Shown here: in pieces, positions 41,822-50,065 of the stretch | Layout: each line of letters starts with the position of its first letter | How positions within the stretch are numbered: the stretch's first letter is position 1 | Assembly: GCF_040892545.1 (NCBI RefSeq) | Contig: NZ_CP156079.1 | Span: 682,001-746,000 of the forward strand | Direction of reading: 5' to 3' | From: Paracidovorax avenae | GTDB taxonomy: Bacteria > Pseudomonadota > Gammaproteobacteria > Burkholderiales > Burkholderiaceae_C | Length of the DNA: 64,000 bases | Program-made: the position numbers and the translations under genes | The notes under the pieces: model-generated | Database searches by the model: none | What the model was told of the DNA's origin: nothing | Seen by the model: only the letters and a program-made list of their open reading frames with translations

Positions 41822-44800
41822 GTGAACAGCCCCGCCGATAGATTGCTGCTCGCCCTGTCCGGGCGCCCGATGGTGCTGGGCAGGGAAGGGGCCAGGCCGC
41901 TCCAGTTCAAGTACCGCAAGAGCGCCGCCCTGCTGGGCTATCTGGTCGGGCAGGCCCGGCGCGAGGTGCGGCGGGAACTGCTGGCGCAATGGCTGTGGCC
42001 CGATCTCGACATGCAGGCCGGGCGCGCCAACCTGCGGGTGGTGCTGGCCGACCTGCAGGCCCAGTGGCGGCAGCTGGCGCTGCCCGGGACGATCCGCGTG
42101 GAGCGCGACTGGATCATGTACCAGCCCGCTGCGGGGCTGTGTGCCGACCTGGAGATCCGCACGTCGCCGCACCTGCTCGACGCCATCGAGGGAGAGCTGC
42201 CCGCGGACTGGATCTTCGCCCTGCAGTCCGAGCCCGCCGACTGGCTGGCGGGGGCCGACGAGGGCGCGTCGGAGGAGTTCCGCGAGTGGCTCGGCGTACA
42301 GCGCCAGCGGATGGAGGCGGTCCGCAGCGACCGGGAGGTGCCCGCCCCGGCGGCGGCGGCGCTGCCCGCCGTGCCGGCCGGCAGCGGGGCCGAGGGATGC
42401 GCCGATGTGGCCGCGATCACGCTGCTGCGCGTGCAACTGGCGGACGTGGATGCCAGCGACCGCCATCCCAGCACGCCCGAAATGGACGCCCTGGTCGATG
42501 CCCTGAAGGCGGAGGTGCAGCGCTTCGACGGCGTGGTGCTGGCGACCGACGATGCCGGCTGCACGCTGGGCTTCGGCGTGGACAGCCGCCACACCGGGCA
42601 GCGCTGGCAGGCGCTGCGCTGCGCGGCCGCATTGGCGGCCATGATGCCCCCCGGCCGCGCTTTGAGCGCGGGCGCCACCCATGGCTGGGTGCTGCTGGAT
42701 CGCGCGCCGCAGTGGCACGCCGTGGGCTGGCGCATGCGACTGGCCGAGCGGCTGGCCCAGCGGGCCGAGCCGGGCGAAATCGTCTGCGACGAGAGCATGG
42801 CCGACATGGCGCCCAGCTTCGGGTGCCGGCCCCTGGGCACCCAGCGCTTTCGCGGCATGGGCCGTGAATTCACGCTTTTCGGCTGCCGGCTGGACCAGCG
42901 GGAAGCGCGGCTGCCACCCGGGGGTGATTTCGCCGGCAGCAGCTTTTTCGGGCGGCAGGCGCTCGTCGCCTCGCTGCTGCAGACCCTCCGGGCCCCTGCA
43001 GGCGCCGGTCCGCTGGCGGTCTGCCTGAGCGGCGAGCCGGGCGTCGGCAAGACGCGCACCGCGTGGGAGTGCGCCCGGTGCTGGCTGGAGCAGGGCGGCG
43101 TGGTGTGGATGGCGGCCCTGCCGGAAGGCGCCGGCACGCCGTGGCGCGCCCTGCACGACCTGCTGGCCGGCATGCTCGCGGGCCGTGACGATGCGGGCGG
43201 CGTGGATCTTCCGCCACCGGCACGGCAGGCGCTGATGGCCTTCCTGGAAACGCGCAACGTGGGCCGGCGGCAGCGCGCCGACCTGGCCGACGGGCTGGGC
43301 CGGCTGCTGCTGGGCCATGGCGAGGGGCCGGCGCTGGTGGTGGTGGACGACGCGCAATGGCTCGATCACGCCACGGCCGAATTTTTGCTGCCGCTGGCGC
43401 AGCAGCAGCCGCAACTGCGCTGGCTGCTGAACCGCCGTGCGGATACGCCCCAGCCGCTGCCCATCCCGGGCCTGCAGGAGATCGCGCTCGCCCCCCTGGA
43501 CGACGACGCCGCGCGCGAGGTGCTGCGCAGCCTGCCGGACGGCCCGGGCCTCACGCCCGACGCCCTGCGCGGCCGCATCGCCAGCGCGCGCGGACTGCCG
43601 CTGTACCTGCTGGCAGGGTCGATCCACCCGGACGGTGCCAGCCATTTCAACGAGTTCTGCCACGCCCTGCTCAACCGGCTGGGCCCGCTGCGCGAGGGCA
43701 TGGAGGTGGCGGCCGTGCTGGGCATGCTGTTCTCGCGCGACGACCTGGCGCACCTGTGCGGCGAGGCCCCGGCGGCCGACGCCTTGGAAGGCGGCATCCG
43801 CGCGGGGCTTGTCGTTGCGCGGGGGCTGGGCCATGCGGCCTTCTTCCATGCGCGGCTGCGCGAATACGTGCTGTCGGCCATGCGGCCCGAACAGTTGCAG
43901 CGCCATGCCCGCCGTGCGGCCGGCCGCGCGGCGCAGCAGGGCCAGCATGCCCGCGCGGCAGGGCTGCTGGAGCAGGCCGGCGACCCCGCGGCCGCTGCCG
44001 AAGCCTGGTACCGCGCGGCGCGGCAGGCCGTGGCCGAGGACGACATGGCCGCCGCCTGCGACAGCTGCGCCCGCCTGGCGGCACTGGGGTACTTTCCCGG
44101 GCCGGCCGGCATCGAGGCGCGCATACTGCACGGGCGCTGCCTGATCGCGCGCCACGGCTACGGCTCGGACCAGGCGCATGCGGTGGTGCAGGAGCTCGGC
44201 CGCATTCCGCTGCCCCCCTCGCTCGATCCGGAGCTGATGTTCGACATGCAGATGCTGGCCTATCTCGGGTCCAGCTCGCAGGGCTATGTCCATGGGCTGG
44301 ACCATGCGCACCGGCTGCAGGCGATGGCCCGCAGCCCCGCGCAGCATTTCGCCGCCGCCTGGGCGATGGGCAACACGCTGTTCTGGCTGGGGCGCTTCGA
44401 GGAGGCGCGCGGCTGGTTCGAGGCCAACCGGCGCATGGGCCGGGCGCTGGAGCTGCGCGAGCGCATGGCGCACCTCATGTCCGACCTGGCCGTGTTCTCG
44501 GGCGCCCAGTTGGCCTGGCTGCTGTGGTTCGTCGGCGAGGACGCCCTGTCGCGCGAGACCATCGAGCAGGCCCGGGCGGAGGCGCTGCAGTCGGCCACGC
44601 GGCAGGACCTGTGCATCGTCCAGTGCTTCCATGCCCTGGTGGCCTGGTGCCGCCGGGACCCGCCGGCCATGCTGGCGACGGCCGAGGTCGCCTGGACGGT
44701 GGCCGAGCTCGAGGGCCTGCAATTCTGGTACGGGCTGGCCGGCATGCTGATCGTGCTGGCGCGGGCCCACGCCGGTCTGCCGGTGGATCTCGCGGCGGTG

Positions 44801-45127
44801 ACCTCCGGTACGACGGCCCTGCAGGTCGGCTACCGGGCCGCAGCCACCACGGAGGCCTGGTTCGGCATCTCCGTGCTCTGCGCGACCGGCAACCCGTCCG
44901 GCGCGCTGGCCCTGGCCGAGCAGGCGCTGGCCGCCGCGCACCTGAGCGAACACCAGTATTGCTGCATGGACATCTGGCGGCTCAAGGCCCAGGCCCTGTC
45001 GGAGCTGGGCCGGCCGGAAGAGGCCGTGGCAGCGGGCCGGCAGGCGGCGGCGCTGGCCCGGCAGGCAGGAGCGCACGGGTGGCTCGCGCAATGGGGCGGC
45101 ACGCTGCCCTCACCAAGCCGGCCCTGA
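41822..45127 (+). CDS. SARP/AfsR-like transcriptional regulator with cyclase-like, AAA and TPR regions
   Basis: A 1101-residue regulator from GTG 41822; a TTG at 41732 would add 30 residues, and no strong ribosome binding site helps to choose. The order is a winged-helix DNA-binding domain with SARP-like pattern (LLGYLVGQARREVRRELLAQ, then WLWPDLDMQAGRANLRVVLA), a degenerate class III cyclase-like domain (residues about 215-370), a P-loop ATPase with GEPGVGKT at 404 and ALVVVDDAQWLD, and a helical TPR-like C-terminus. It stands 179 bases upstream of the pilus operon, whose promoter has SARP-type direct repeats, and so is the probable activator. Confidence 0.8.
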   Translation: MNSPADRLLLALSGRPMVLGREGARPLQFKYRKSAALLGYLVGQARREVRRELLAQWLWPDLDMQAGRANLRVVLADLQAQWRQLALPGTIRVERDWIMYQPAAGLCADLEIRTSPHLLDAIEGELPADWIFALQSEPADWLAGADEGASEEFREWLGVQRQRMEAVRSDREVPAPAAAALPAVPAGSGAEGCADVAAITLLRVQLADVDASDRHPSTPEMDALVDALKAEVQRFDGVVLATDDAGCTLGFGVDSRHTGQRWQALRCAAALAAMMPPGRALSAGATHGWVLLDRAPQWHAVGWRMRLAERLAQRAEPGEIVCDESMADMAPSFGCRPLGTQRFRGMGREFTLFGCRLDQREARLPPGGDFAGSSFFGRQALVASLLQTLRAPAGAGPLAVCLSGEPGVGKTRTAWECARCWLEQGGVVWMAALPEGAGTPWRALHDLLAGMLAGRDDAGGVDLPPPARQALMAFLETRNVGRRQRADLADGLGRLLLGHGEGPALVVVDDAQWLDHATAEFLLPLAQQQPQLRWLLNRRADTPQPLPIPGLQEIALAPLDDDAAREVLRSLPDGPGLTPDALRGRIASARGLPLYLLAGSIHPDGASHFNEFCHALLNRLGPLREGMEVAAVLGMLFSRDDLAHLCGEAPAADALEGGIRAGLVVARGLGHAAFFHARLREYVLSAMRPEQLQRHARRAAGRAAQQGQHARAAGLLEQAGDPAAAAEAWYRAARQAVAEDDMAAACDSCARLAALGYFPGPAGIEARILHGRCLIARHGYGSDQAHAVVQELGRIPLPPSLDPELMFDMQMLAYLGSSSQGYVHGLDHAHRLQAMARSPAQHFAAAWAMGNTLFWLGRFEEARGWFEANRRMGRALELRERMAHLMSDLAVFSGAQLAWLLWFVGEDALSRETIEQARAEALQSATRQDLCIVQCFHALVAWCRRDPPAMLATAEVAWTVAELEGLQFWYGLAGMLIVLARAHAGLPVDLAAVTSGTTALQVGYRAAATTEAWFGISVLCATGNPSGALALAEQALAAAHLSEHQYCCMDIWRLKAQALSELGRPEEAVAAGRQAAALARQAGAHGWLAQWGGTLPSPSRP

Positions 45128-45139
45128 CCCGTACTTGTC

Positions 45140-45161
45140 GCCTGGCGATGCAAGGCCAGGC
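45140..45161 (+). other. Hairpin after the regulator gene
   Basis: GCCTGGC (45140-45146) and GCCAGGC (45155-45161) form a perfect 7-bp stem 13 bases after the regulator stop. There is no T-run, so it is at best a weak terminator or a transcript-stabilising stem. Confidence 0.4.
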
Positions 45162-45221
45162 AATTGCAAGGGATTACGGCAAAACGCGGCTGTGGCCTAC
45201 AAATAACACTTTGAAACCGTT

Positions 45222-45253
45222 CTAACGGTCTGCTAACGGTGCCCTCCTAGCAT
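45222..45253 (+). promoter_or_regulatory. Promoter of the pilus operon with SARP-type direct repeats
   Basis: CTAACGGT occurs twice, at 45222-45229 and 45233-45240: exactly 11 bp apart, one helical turn. The second copy ends seven bases before a -10-like TAGCAT (45248-45253), and no -35 consensus is present. Streptomyces SARP activators such as ActII-ORF4 use tandem repeats with this spacing in place of a -35. The first copy is also half of an ACCGTT-CT-AACGGT inverted repeat. The pilin ATG follows at 45307, giving a leader of about 45 bases. Confidence 0.6.
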
Positions 45254-45306
45254 GCGACCCGTCCCGGCTTTTCGGGATGCCGATCCATCCCGACCAGAGG
45301 GTACGC

Positions 45307-46164
45307 ATGTCTGCACACCATATTTCCCGCCGCGCCGGCCGTGCCGCCCGTGCGGGCCTTCCCCATCGCCTCCAGCAGGGTTTCACCCTGGTGGAAATGG
45401 CCATCGTCCTGGCCGTCATCGGCCTGATCATCGGCGCCATCGCCATCGGCAAGGACGTCCAGCGCAACGCCGAATACACCAAGATCAAGAACAAGTTCAT
45501 CGACCAGTGGGAGCAGGCTTACAACGCCTACTACCAGCGCACGGGCGTGGTGCCGGGCGATTCGCAGACCGCGCCGCGGCTGATGGTCAATGGGGCCAAT
45601 TACGCCGGTGCCGCGGGCGTGCTGTCCGGTGGCGACATGACCGGAGCCACGGAACCGGGCGCCATCTGCCACGGCGCGGCCGGTCCCAACATGGTGCGCG
45701 GCATGCAGGGCGCCGGTGCTGCCGCAGGTGCCGCGAATGCCTTCGACCTGCGCCTGCTGATGAACCAGGCCGGCGTGCGCATGCCGCCCGGCCGGGCAGA
45801 AGGGTCCGAAGACCGCTACGTGTATCTCGACACGAACGGCAACCCGCAGGAAATCCAGGTCTGCTTCCAGTGGAACAAGCCCGGCAGTCCCGAGAACTCG
45901 GGCAACGTGATGGTGATCACCGGCCTCACGCCCGACCTGGCCCGCATGCTGGACCAGATGATCGACGGCAAGCCGGACGCCCAGGAGGGGCGCTTCCGCC
46001 AGCAGGGCATCGCCAACGGCACGGCCAACACCGCCGGCGTGGAATGGGGCGCCAACAACACCTACCAGGATGGTGCGACGGGTGCGGCGGCGACCACCGC
46101 CGGCCGTACGCAGGACGAAGACCAGGTGATCCGCATGGTCGCCATCTACAAGATGAACCAGTGA
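45307..46164 (+). CDS. Type IV prepilin, family A, first copy
   Basis: A 285-residue prepilin and the first gene of the pilus operon, probably a major structural subunit. The 25-residue basic leader ends in Gly before FTLVEMAIVLAVIGLIIGA, with Phe at +1 and Glu at +5 as required by prepilin peptidase. The next motif is KDVQRNAEYTKIKNKF. The globular part contains MPPGRAEGSEDRYVYLDTNG, VCFQWN and GNVMVITGLTPDLARMLDQM. These blocks recur in the next gene and in the last gene of the operon. The ribosome binding site is GAGGG. It is much longer than a typical type IVa pilin and has a longer leader, type IVb-like. Confidence 0.88.
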   Translation: MSAHHISRRAGRAARAGLPHRLQQGFTLVEMAIVLAVIGLIIGAIAIGKDVQRNAEYTKIKNKFIDQWEQAYNAYYQRTGVVPGDSQTAPRLMVNGANYAGAAGVLSGGDMTGATEPGAICHGAAGPNMVRGMQGAGAAAGAANAFDLRLLMNQAGVRMPPGRAEGSEDRYVYLDTNGNPQEIQVCFQWNKPGSPENSGNVMVITGLTPDLARMLDQMIDGKPDAQEGRFRQQGIANGTANTAGVEWGANNTYQDGATGAAATTAGRTQDEDQVIRMVAIYKMNQ

Positions 46165-46190
46165 TGCGCGCCATCGCCCGAGGAACCGCC

Positions 46191-47075
46191 ATGCGCCCCT
46201 ACCGCTCCCCGCTCGCCCGCCGCATCCAGCGCGGCTTCACGCTGGTCGAAATGGCCATCGTGCTGGCCGTCATCGGCCTGATCATCGGTGCCATCGCCAT
46301 CGCCAAGGATGTGCAGCGCAACGCCGAATACCAGAAGATCGCCAACAAGTTCGCCTACCAGTGGAAGGCGGCCTACGACCAGTACTACCAGCGCAACGGC
46401 GGGGTGATAGGCGACTGCCAGCAGGCGCCGACCTACATGGTCAACGGCTCGGAAACCTCCTTCGGCGGTGCGGCCGCCGTGTGCAACCGCGCGGGCGGCG
46501 CCGCCAAGGCCGGTATTCCCGAGAACTTCACCAATACCGGCCTGAAGGTCTGCAACGGCCAGGGCTATGCCAAGGACCAGGTGGGCGCGGGCGATGCCGG
46601 CCTCGCCACGCAGAACCTGCGCGACCTGTTCAGCCGCATCGGCGTGCGCATGCCTCCCGGCCGCGGCGAGGGGCAGGAAGACCGCTACCTGTACCAGGAC
46701 AGCAACGGCAATGCGGTCGAGCTGCAGGTCTGCTTCCAATGGAATCCGCCGGGTACCACCAGCGGCGCCGGCAACGTGATGGTGCTGCGCGGGCTCACGC
46801 CCGACCTGGCCCGCTTCCTGGACCAGGTGATCGACGGCAAGCCGGATTCGCGCGAAGGCCGCTTCCGCATCCAGGGCCGCACGGCGCACGCCGCTGCGGG
46901 CGACGCCAACGCGCCGGGCACGGCCTGGGAGGCCAACAACACGATCGCCAGCAGCATCCAGGCCACCGATACCGCCACGGGCCCGGCCAACGCCGGCGCC
47001 GCCACCACGACGGGTCGCCAGTACGACGAAGACCGCGTGGTGCTGTTGACGGCCCACTGGATCATGGAAGAGTGA
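46191..47075 (+). CDS. Type IV prepilin, family A, second copy
   Basis: A 294-residue prepilin, a tandem duplicate of the preceding gene. The start at 46191 has GAGGAA upstream and gives a 15-residue leader; an ATG at 46164 overlapping the previous stop is possible. Cleavage would be before FTLVEMAIVLAVIGLIIGA, identical to copy one. It differs by an insertion of about 30 residues with two extra cysteines (GDCQQAPTY, AAVCNRAGG) and by GLKVCNGQGYAKDQ. Divergence is concentrated in the middle, suggesting distinct roles, for example major and minor subunit. Confidence 0.87.
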   Translation: MRPYRSPLARRIQRGFTLVEMAIVLAVIGLIIGAIAIAKDVQRNAEYQKIANKFAYQWKAAYDQYYQRNGGVIGDCQQAPTYMVNGSETSFGGAAAVCNRAGGAAKAGIPENFTNTGLKVCNGQGYAKDQVGAGDAGLATQNLRDLFSRIGVRMPPGRGEGQEDRYLYQDSNGNAVELQVCFQWNPPGTTSGAGNVMVLRGLTPDLARFLDQVIDGKPDSREGRFRIQGRTAHAAAGDANAPGTAWEANNTIASSIQATDTATGPANAGAATTTGRQYDEDRVVLLTAHWIMEE

Positions 47076-47077
47076 CC

Positions 47078-47563
47078 GTGCCGTCGTCCAAGCGCGCGGC
47101 CCGCCTGGCCGCCCTGGCATGCGCCACGGTGCTGCTGGCCGTGGGCGTCTGGGTGGCCCGCGACGGGCTCCAGCAGCTGGCCTTCGAGCGCCGCGAGGCC
47201 GCGACGGCGGCCGCGCGCGTGGGCGCGCTGCGCAACGCCATGCCGGAGGTGCTCAAGCGCGAGGAGGATGTCCGCCTGGCCGGCCAGGCCCGGCAGGCTG
47301 CCAGCCAGCTGGGATTCGACCCGGCGGGCTGGGCGGAGCGGCGCATCAACCGCAGCGCCACGCCGGTCTCGCGGACCGAAGCCGCCGAACTGCTGCGCCA
47401 GATGGGCGCGGGCGGCGGCGAGCGCTTCTTCGCGGCCGATAGCTTCGAGCTGGCGGTGCTGTCGCGCGACGCCGGCCTTTTCACCCCGCCTGCCGCGGAC
47501 GACAAGGGCTTCGTGCTCGCGGTCAACGGCACGCTGTATTTCCCACTGGCGCCCAAGCCATGA
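47078..47563 (+). CDS. Small inner-membrane protein of the pilus operon (PilO/MshJ-like topology)
   Basis: A 161-residue protein from GTG 47078, which has GGAAGAG at a good distance; a GTG at 47072 overlaps the pilin stop. It has one N-terminal transmembrane helix (LAALACATVLLAVGVWVA), then a helical, coiled-coil-like region and a small C-terminal domain ending FVLAVNGTLYFPLAPKP. The topology and position beside GspL- and PilP-like genes match PilO/MshJ platform proteins, but sequence similarity is not evident. It overlaps the next gene by four bases. Confidence 0.65.
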   Translation: MPSSKRAARLAALACATVLLAVGVWVARDGLQQLAFERREAATAAARVGALRNAMPEVLKREEDVRLAGQARQAASQLGFDPAGWAERRINRSATPVSRTEAAELLRQMGAGGGERFFAADSFELAVLSRDAGLFTPPAADDKGFVLAVNGTLYFPLAPKP

Positions 47564-48840
47564 GCACCGACAACATTCTCCTGGTGACCCGCGACGGCTG
47601 GCGGCAGCTGTCCGGCGGCGCGATGTCCGACGTGGCGCCCTGGCCGGTACTCGACGCGCCCGCCATCGTGGTGACGGACTTCGAGGAAGCCCCGATGGGC
47701 AGCTACCGCTTCGACGGCGGCAAGCCGGCCTATGCCGCGGCCCTGATCGAGAAGCGCGCCCGCGCGGAGGGACTGACCGACGGCGCGGCGCACGTGGTCG
47801 TGCACCGCGTGGTGTCGGTGCGCGGCGGGCTGCAGACCTTCCATACGGTGGTGCCGCTGGAGTTCTGGCAGCGCATGCTGCAGTGGTCCGCGCAGCAGCA
47901 CGACCATTGCATCGTGCTGCCGCTGGGCGCGCTGCTGGCGGCCGGCGTGGGGCCGGGCCGTGCGCGCATGCTCCGGTCCGGGCGCACGCTGCATTTCTTC
48001 GGCGAATCGAAGGCCGGGCTGCACTACCAGAGTACGAATGCGATGGGGCGGGGCGCGGACGACCTGCAGGCTGCCGTGCGCGTGCTCTCGGGCCAGACCC
48101 GGGCCGGCATCGCCAACGGGATCACGCACCCGGTGGAGTGGGGCAGCCTGTGGGCAGCCACGGCCGGTGAAGACGCGCAGACGGCGCAGCAGTGGACCGC
48201 GCTGTCGGACATCCCGGCCGAGCCGCTGCCGGCCGCCGCGACAGGCGTGGGCGCCTCGGTGCTGCCGGCGCTGGTCGGCCGCGCCGGCGCGCGCGCCGCG
48301 ATCAATCCGCCGGTGGCGCGCATGGCCTGGTGGAGCGAACGGCTCGTCGCGGGCGTGGCCACGCTGACCGGCGTGCTGGCCGTGGGCCTCGCGGGCCTGG
48401 GCATGGTGGTGCAGGGCGAGGCGCAGGCCACGCGGGCGAACGCGGCCGAGACCCGCCGCGAAGCCGCCACGCTGGAGGCGCGCATCGCCGCGGTCAACAA
48501 GGCGGAGGCCCCTCAGGATTTCACGCCAATCGCGGACATGGCCCGCAAGCTGGGCGACGGCGCGCGCTACGACCCCGTGGCCATGCTGGCGCTGCTGCGC
48601 GACTCGGCGGCCCCGGGCACCCGCATCCTGCGCGTGCGCTTCGACAACGGCAGCAGCGGGAGCGCGGCACCGGGCTTCCAGGTCGATGGCGTGGCGGATT
48701 CCGGCGGCGTGGGGGCCATCGGCCGCCTGCTGACCAGCCTGCGCGCCGCCGGCTGGACCGCGCAGCCCGTGAATGCGCTGGACGCTGCACCGGGCGCGTT
48801 CTCGTACCGCCTCACCGCGGCCCCCGGGCCGCGCGGCTGA
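47560..48840 (+). CDS. Pilus inner-membrane platform protein, PilM-PilN/GspL/MshI-like
   Basis: A 426-residue protein. Residues 1 to about 265 are a soluble domain placed where PilM or GspL has its actin-like fold; ATP motifs are not clear. A transmembrane helix follows (LVAGVATLTGVLAVGLAGLG MVVQ, residues about 268-290), then a coiled coil (ANAAETRREAATLEARIAAV) and a small alpha-beta domain (GTRILRVRFDNGS) as in PilN or GspL. I infer one polypeptide doing the job of PilM plus PilN and linking the cytoplasmic motor with the periplasmic parts. Confidence 0.7.
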   Translation: MSTDNILLVTRDGWRQLSGGAMSDVAPWPVLDAPAIVVTDFEEAPMGSYRFDGGKPAYAAALIEKRARAEGLTDGAAHVVVHRVVSVRGGLQTFHTVVPLEFWQRMLQWSAQQHDHCIVLPLGALLAAGVGPGRARMLRSGRTLHFFGESKAGLHYQSTNAMGRGADDLQAAVRVLSGQTRAGIANGITHPVEWGSLWAATAGEDAQTAQQWTALSDIPAEPLPAAATGVGASVLPALVGRAGARAAINPPVARMAWWSERLVAGVATLTGVLAVGLAGLGMVVQGEAQATRANAAETRREAATLEARIAAVNKAEAPQDFTPIADMARKLGDGARYDPVAMLALLRDSAAPGTRILRVRFDNGSSGSAAPGFQVDGVADSGGVGAIGRLLTSLRAAGWTAQPVNALDAAPGAFSYRLTAAPGPRG

Positions 48841-48860
48841 AGAAGAAACGGCAATACCCG

Positions 48861-49427
48861 ATGAAATATGCAGCGCTCCTGCTCAACGCCCTGGCGTTGA
48901 TGCTTCTGGGCTGGGGGCTTTTCGCCCTGTACGGCCTGCTGACGCCGCGCGCGCCGGTGGCCCGCGTCCCGATGGTGGAGCTCGGCTCCCCGCCGCCCCG
49001 GGCGGCGACGGACCGCAGGCAGGTGGCCGCCACGCTGGACGCCATCGCGCAGATCAACCAGCGCATGCACACGCTGGCACCGGTCTCGGACCGGCCGCTG
49101 GTGGCGGTGCCCGCGCTGGGAACCCCTGGCGCGGAAGGCCCCACGATGCCGCAACGTTCCGTCACGATGCTGATGCGGCAGGGCGACGGCTATGTGGCCA
49201 TGGTCGATGACCGGCTGGTGCGCCAGGGCGACCGCCTCGACGGCGGCGGCCGGGTGCTGAAGATCGACCGCAGCCAGGTGGTGGTGCGCGAGGCCAGCGG
49301 CCGCCAGACGCTGACGATTCCCGTGGACCGGCTGCGCGTGGGCACGCTGCGCTCGGCCGCCGCACCCGACACCACGGCGGCACGCCGCCAGTTCAATGCG
49401 CCGGCCCGCGCGGGAGAGGCGCCATGA
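48861..49427 (+). CDS. PilP/GspC/MshK-like periplasmic pilus protein
   Basis: A 188-residue bitopic protein. The N-terminal helix is ALLLNALALMLLGWGLFALY and the C-terminal half is an HR-type beta domain: SVTMLMRQGDGYVAMVDDRL, then VRQGDRLDGGGRVLKIDRSQ and VVVREASGRQTLTIP. This is the pattern of GspC/PilP homology regions, which connect the inner-membrane platform to the secretin. It overlaps the next gene by four bases. Confidence 0.75.
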   Translation: MKYAALLLNALALMLLGWGLFALYGLLTPRAPVARVPMVELGSPPPRAATDRRQVAATLDAIAQINQRMHTLAPVSDRPLVAVPALGTPGAEGPTMPQRSVTMLMRQGDGYVAMVDDRLVRQGDRLDGGGRVLKIDRSQVVVREASGRQTLTIPVDRLRVGTLRSAAAPDTTAARRQFNAPARAGEAP

Positions 49428-50065
49428 ACCGCGGCGTCGTCGCCGGCCTGGCCGCGGGCGTGGCGCTGCTCGCGGTCGCCGCCGTGCTGCTGGTGCGCAA
49501 CGACCCCGCTGCCGTGCAGGCACCGCAGGCCGCCGCGCCCGCGACCGCCGCGCCCCCGGCGCAGCCTGGCGCCGGAGCCGCACCGGCGGCCGTGCCGCCC
49601 GGTGCCTCCGTGCCTTCCACGGCGGCCGATGCCGCCGGCCGTGCGCCGGCCGATCCGTCCGCGGCGCCGTGGCTGGGCTCCGCCGGCGCACGGGCTTCCG
49701 CGCCCGGCGGCGCGCCGTCCGTCGCGGCCGGCCGCGCGGGGGCGCCGTCGCTGGACGACATCCAGAAGCGGCTCCAGGCGATGCTGGCCCAACCGCAGCC
49801 GGACGTGCGCGAAGTCGATGCGGTGCTGGCCGACCTGCAGCGGAACCAGGGCAGCACCGTGGTATCCGGCGTCGACCTGCAGGCGGTGCGCGACAACCTC
49901 GCGCGCAGCGAACGCATCCGGCAAATAGCGGTGGAGATGCAGGCCCTGGCGGCGAAGCCGGGGCCGGACGTGCCCGCGCAGCTGCAGTCCCGCATGGCGG
50001 AGATCCAGCGCCTGCAGGCCGGCATGACCGGCAATGTGGCGGCACCCACGGGAGCGGGCCGGTGA
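49424..50065 (+). CDS. Membrane-anchored helical protein of the pilus operon, function unknown
   Basis: A 213-residue protein I do not recognise. It has one N-terminal transmembrane helix (VVAGLAAGVALLAVAAVLLV), an Ala/Pro-rich linker of about 80 residues and a C-terminal helical region (SLDDIQKRLQAMLAQPQPDV onward) with two similar segments, DVREVDAVLADLQRNQ and DVPAQLQSRMAEIQRLQ. It probably faces the periplasm. It overlaps both neighbours by four bases, so is an integral part of the operon; a structural or stabilising role is likely. Confidence 0.6.
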   Translation: MNRGVVAGLAAGVALLAVAAVLLVRNDPAAVQAPQAAAPATAAPPAQPGAGAAPAAVPPGASVPSTAADAAGRAPADPSAAPWLGSAGARASAPGGAPSVAAGRAGAPSLDDIQKRLQAMLAQPQPDVREVDAVLADLQRNQGSTVVSGVDLQAVRDNLARSERIRQIAVEMQALAAKPGPDVPAQLQSRMAEIQRLQAGMTGNVAAPTGAGR

